From positions 60,800-124,799 of the forward strand of contig DATNBU010000010.1 of the NCBI GenBank assembly GCA_035571835.1: a stretch of 64,000 bases of DNA, given 5' to 3'. The position numbers and the translations under genes are program-made. The DNA is from Candidatus Limnocylindrales bacterium. Lineage in GTDB: Bacteria; Desulfobacterota; Binatia; UBA1149; CAITLU01. This document shows, one piece after another, positions 61,641 through 64,000 of this stretch. Under the pieces are notes generated by a model. That model searched no databases, had not been told where the DNA came from, and saw nothing but the letters and a program-made list of their open reading frames with translations. Numbering within the stretch: position 1 is the first letter of the stretch; each line of letters opens with the position of its first letter.

Positions 61641-63611
61641 GTGCTGAGCGGTCTGGCCTTTGCACCGCTCATCGTTCTGGCACTGCTCGTCGCTGCGCTG
61701 CGTACCGGGCAGCGCCGCAGCGATGCGACGCTGCGTGAAGACGTCCTGGTCGCAGCTCTGGTGCTCGGAGTCGCGATCGCGCTCGGCACCGAAACGCTCA
61801 GTGCGTTTCATGCCGTCACTTACCGTGCGGTGGTCGGGTTCTGGCTGGTCGCCGTCGCTGGTGCGACGGCGGTGCTGGCCTGGCGGTGGCGTCGCGATGG
61901 AGCGCCCGCGAAAGTTCGCATTCCTCCTCTCGACGCCGCCGACAGGTTTCTTGTCGGCGGCGTCGCAGCGCTTGCCCTCGTGCTGCTCGTCGTCGCAGCG
62001 CTCGCTCCTCCGCAGAGCTCGGATTCGGTCGGCTACCACATGAGCCGCGTGATGCACTGGATCCAGAATCGCTCGCTCGCGCATTATCCGACCTGGGATC
62101 CGCCTCAGCTTTTCGAGCCTCCGCTGGCCGAGATGGTGCGCCTTCACCTTCAGCTCCTGAGCGGCGGAGACCGGGCGGGCTGCCTGCTGCAGTGGTTTGC
62201 GGCAATGGGTGCGCTAGGCGCCGCGTCGCTGCTGGCTCGCGATCTCGGTGGAAACCGCCGCGCGCAGCTGTTCGCTGCGGTGTTTGCGGTGACGCTGCCG
62301 ATCGGCATCACGCAGGCTTCGAGCGGCAAGAACGGATGGGTCGAAGCACTGTGGCTGCTTTCGCTGGCCCATTTCGGCGGCCTGGCCGGCGCGCGTGGCA
62401 GCGCTGCGCCTTCGCAGGCCTCGGTCGTCTGCGCCTTCGCTGCGCTCGGGCTCGAGCTGATGACGAAGATCACGTCATGGCTGTTCGCGGCGCCGGTAGT
62501 CGCGCTCGCGCTGATTCGCTGGATCCGGAGTCCCGGTCGTACGCTGCGCCATCTGGCAATGCCGGCCGTTGCCGGAACGGTTCTGGTCTGCGCGCTGGTT
62601 CTGCCGTATCTCGGGCGCAACTTCGCCATCTACGGACATCCGCTGGCCGATCCGGTCTACCGTGCCAAAGACGGCATCGCGCAGATTACGCCGGCGAGCA
62701 TTGCATCCAACGTCGTTCGCAACGCGTTCTTCCAGCTCGGAACGGACAGCGCGGCGATCAACCAGGCACTGCTGCGCTGCGTGGTCGTCGTTCACCATAT
62801 GATCGGCGCCGACGCCTTCGATCCGGAGACTTCCCAGTTCCGGCCGTTCCGGATCCTGCCGCCGACCCGGATCGAGGAGCTGGCGTTCAGTCCGCTGCAC
62901 ATTCTTCTGTTCGTCGGAGTCGGCATTGCACTTCTCGTGTTGCGACCGCTTCGCGCCGGCGGCTCACGCCTGCAGTATCTTGCTGCGATCGGCTGCGGTT
63001 ACGTGTTGTTCTGCGCAGCAGTCCGATGGCAGGGTCCGGGATGCCGCCTGCTGATGCCGCTGCTGGTTCTGGCTTCGCCGCTCGTCGCAGTCGTCGCTTC
63101 GGACATCTTTCGCCGGCGAGCCATGATGCTTGTCGCCTGCGTTCTGTTCGTCGCGAGCCTGCCGTACGCCGTTGGCACTTTTGCGCGGCCGCTCTCGTTC
63201 GAAGCCGGCAAGGGAATTCTCGTGACACCGAGGCACGACCTGTATTTCGCGCGCCTTCCGTGGTCGCGCGCGACGTACGAGGAAGTTGCCCGAGTGGTGC
63301 GCCGGCGCGGTGCGCGCAATCTCGGCGTGATCTTCACGGACACCGGACCGCCCGAGTATCTGCTGTGGATGCTGCTCGAAGACGGGAAGCCTGCGGTCCG
63401 GATCGAGAACGTCGCGGTGACCAATGCGTCCGGCTCTCTTGCGACGCTCCCGGCATTCCGCGAGTTTCGACCGGAGATCGTGGTCGTTCTCGGCTCGCCA
63501 TGGAAGAAGCCCGACTGGCGGCCTGAGATCGTCGCCGCCGGAACGAGGTTCGTACTGGTTCGACGTTTCGCGCTTGCGGGTTTCTACGAACCCGCGACTG
63601 GCGACGGCTGA
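61641..63611 (+). CDS. Large GT-C type membrane glycosyltransferase-like protein
   Basis: The predicted protein has 656 aa. GTG at 61641. About 12 membrane segments fill residues 1-510, and a soluble part of about 130 residues follows. The first large loop carries the acidic/His stretch SSDSVGYHMSRVMHWIQ (about 126-142), in the position of the catalytic loop of ArnT/PMT-type enzymes. A lipid-linked-sugar transferase of the envelope is likely; acceptor unknown. It resembles the protein at 12312-14018 in layout only. Confidence 0.78.
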   Translation: MLSGLAFAPLIVLALLVAALRTGQRRSDATLREDVLVAALVLGVAIALGTETLSAFHAVTYRAVVGFWLVAVAGATAVLAWRWRRDGAPAKVRIPPLDAADRFLVGGVAALALVLLVVAALAPPQSSDSVGYHMSRVMHWIQNRSLAHYPTWDPPQLFEPPLAEMVRLHLQLLSGGDRAGCLLQWFAAMGALGAASLLARDLGGNRRAQLFAAVFAVTLPIGITQASSGKNGWVEALWLLSLAHFGGLAGARGSAAPSQASVVCAFAALGLELMTKITSWLFAAPVVALALIRWIRSPGRTLRHLAMPAVAGTVLVCALVLPYLGRNFAIYGHPLADPVYRAKDGIAQITPASIASNVVRNAFFQLGTDSAAINQALLRCVVVVHHMIGADAFDPETSQFRPFRILPPTRIEELAFSPLHILLFVGVGIALLVLRPLRAGGSRLQYLAAIGCGYVLFCAAVRWQGPGCRLLMPLLVLASPLVAVVASDIFRRRAMMLVACVLFVASLPYAVGTFARPLSFEAGKGILVTPRHDLYFARLPWSRATYEEVARVVRRRGARNLGVIFTDTGPPEYLLWMLLEDGKPAVRIENVAVTNASGSLATLPAFREFRPEIVVVLGSPWKKPDWRPEIVAAGTRFVLVRRFALAGFYEPATGDG

Positions 63612-63615
63612 CCGG

Positions 63616-64000
63616 TCATTTGAGGAACGCGGCGGCAAACGCCTCGAACCCGCGCGAGATCCCGTCGCGATCATAACCCGGCGGAGCGACGATCAAGCGG
63701 CTGAATCCCATCTCTTCGGCCTTCGCGACGTAATCCGGATCGGGGGCCATCATGCCGCCGGTCAGCTCGATTTCGGCCGGGTCGCGCCCGATCTTCGCGC
63801 ACTCGTCGCGAAGGATGCCGATGAGCTCCTTCAGACGGTCGGCGCTCCCGCGTCCCGGAAAGAAGCCGTTGCCGTAGCGCGCCGCGCGGCGCGCGGCGAT
63901 ATCGGTGTGGCCGCCGATCACGATCGGCACGTTCGGTCCCTGCACCGGCTTCGGATTCGATTCGACGCTGTCCCAGTTGAAGAACTTTCCGTGGAACGTC
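63616..64000 (-). CDS. Luciferase-like F420-dependent oxidoreductase, C-terminal part (5' truncated by the window)
   Basis: The frame is open to the right edge of the window, so the N-terminus lies outside. The visible part (about 128 residues) has FFNWDSVESNPKPVQGPNVP and IVIGGHTDIAARRAARYGNGF, the hallmark of the LLM class F420-dependent oxidoreductases. A short helical segment and SRLIVAPPGYDRDG follow. Such enzymes transfer hydride between F420 and diverse substrates. With the Ddn-like gene at 36171 it suggests the host makes F420. Confidence 0.88.
   Translation of the reverse strand, partial: TFHGKFFNWDSVESNPKPVQGPNVPIVIGGHTDIAARRAARYGNGFFPGRGSADRLKELIGILRDECAKIGRDPAEIELTGGMMAPDPDYVAKAEEMGFSRLIVAPPGYDRDGISRGFEAFAAAFLK

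Overview
High-GC, gene-dense bacterial chromosome segment with 55 supported protein genes, two of them cut by the window edges. I see no rRNA, tRNA, CRISPR array, phage or insertion sequence. Two class A penicillin-binding proteins, a YcbB-type L,D-transpeptidase, lipoboxes and many Sec signal peptides point to a Gram-negative envelope. Two enzymes of F420-dependent families (Ddn-like at 36171-36656 and luciferase-like at the right edge), a dockerin-like calcium module on a PQQ-type sugar dehydrogenase, and several secreted proteins without assignable function resemble uncultivated deltaproteobacteria-like lineages such as Candidatus Binatota. That placement is inference from gene style; no marker gene here settles it.

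Layout. 1-10100: a truncated unknown gene, a secreted Ig-repeat protein, a GH3 glycosidase coupled to a cupin-VanX-type dipeptidase lipoprotein, a membrane protein, an alpha/beta hydrolase, a lipoprotein, and an ada operon with a 2-oxoglutarate oxygenase. 10200-14020: small secreted proteins (one with thrombospondin type 3 repeats) and a GT-C membrane protein. 14270-19690: a polysaccharide O-acetylation locus with an AlgI-type MBOAT protein, two SGNH-type partners and a TolB-like propeller. 19860-20785: an EXORDIUM (Phi-1) family protein, followed by about 850 bp of structured 176-bp repeats. 21840-31670: small membrane protein, pentapeptide-repeat membrane protein with fumarase C, amine oxidase, two secreted unknowns, and a bifunctional PBP. 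31970-40040: collagen-like secreted protein, PadR regulator with divergent membrane target, PQQ-type dehydrogenase, Ddn-like enzyme, radical SAM protein, and an orphan LuxR-type HTH protein behind a sigma-54-like promoter. 40396-47039: cell-wall block (L,D-transpeptidase, LytM peptidase, second PBP) interrupted by a DEAD-box helicase. 47166-49840: radical SAM/SPASM protein coupled to an ABC-F ATPase. 49934-57401: hemerythrin protein with a histone-H1-like tail, three histidine kinases, one NarL-type regulator and a GH123-like secreted protein. 57703-64000: an unassigned small gene and an AAA+ ATPase, a Baeyer-Villiger-type monooxygenase with a VOC protein, a GT-C membrane protein and a truncated F420-type oxidoreductase.

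The most unusual non-coding element is the array at 20797-21650. It has three full copies and one partial copy of a 176-bp unit, plus one diverged inverted copy. Each full copy folds into a long hairpin, and paired-base changes between copies preserve the stem. Other points of interest are the coupled cupin-dipeptidase/GH3 pair, the 2OG oxygenase coupled to ada, the repeat-built input region of the soluble kinase, and several candidate operators.
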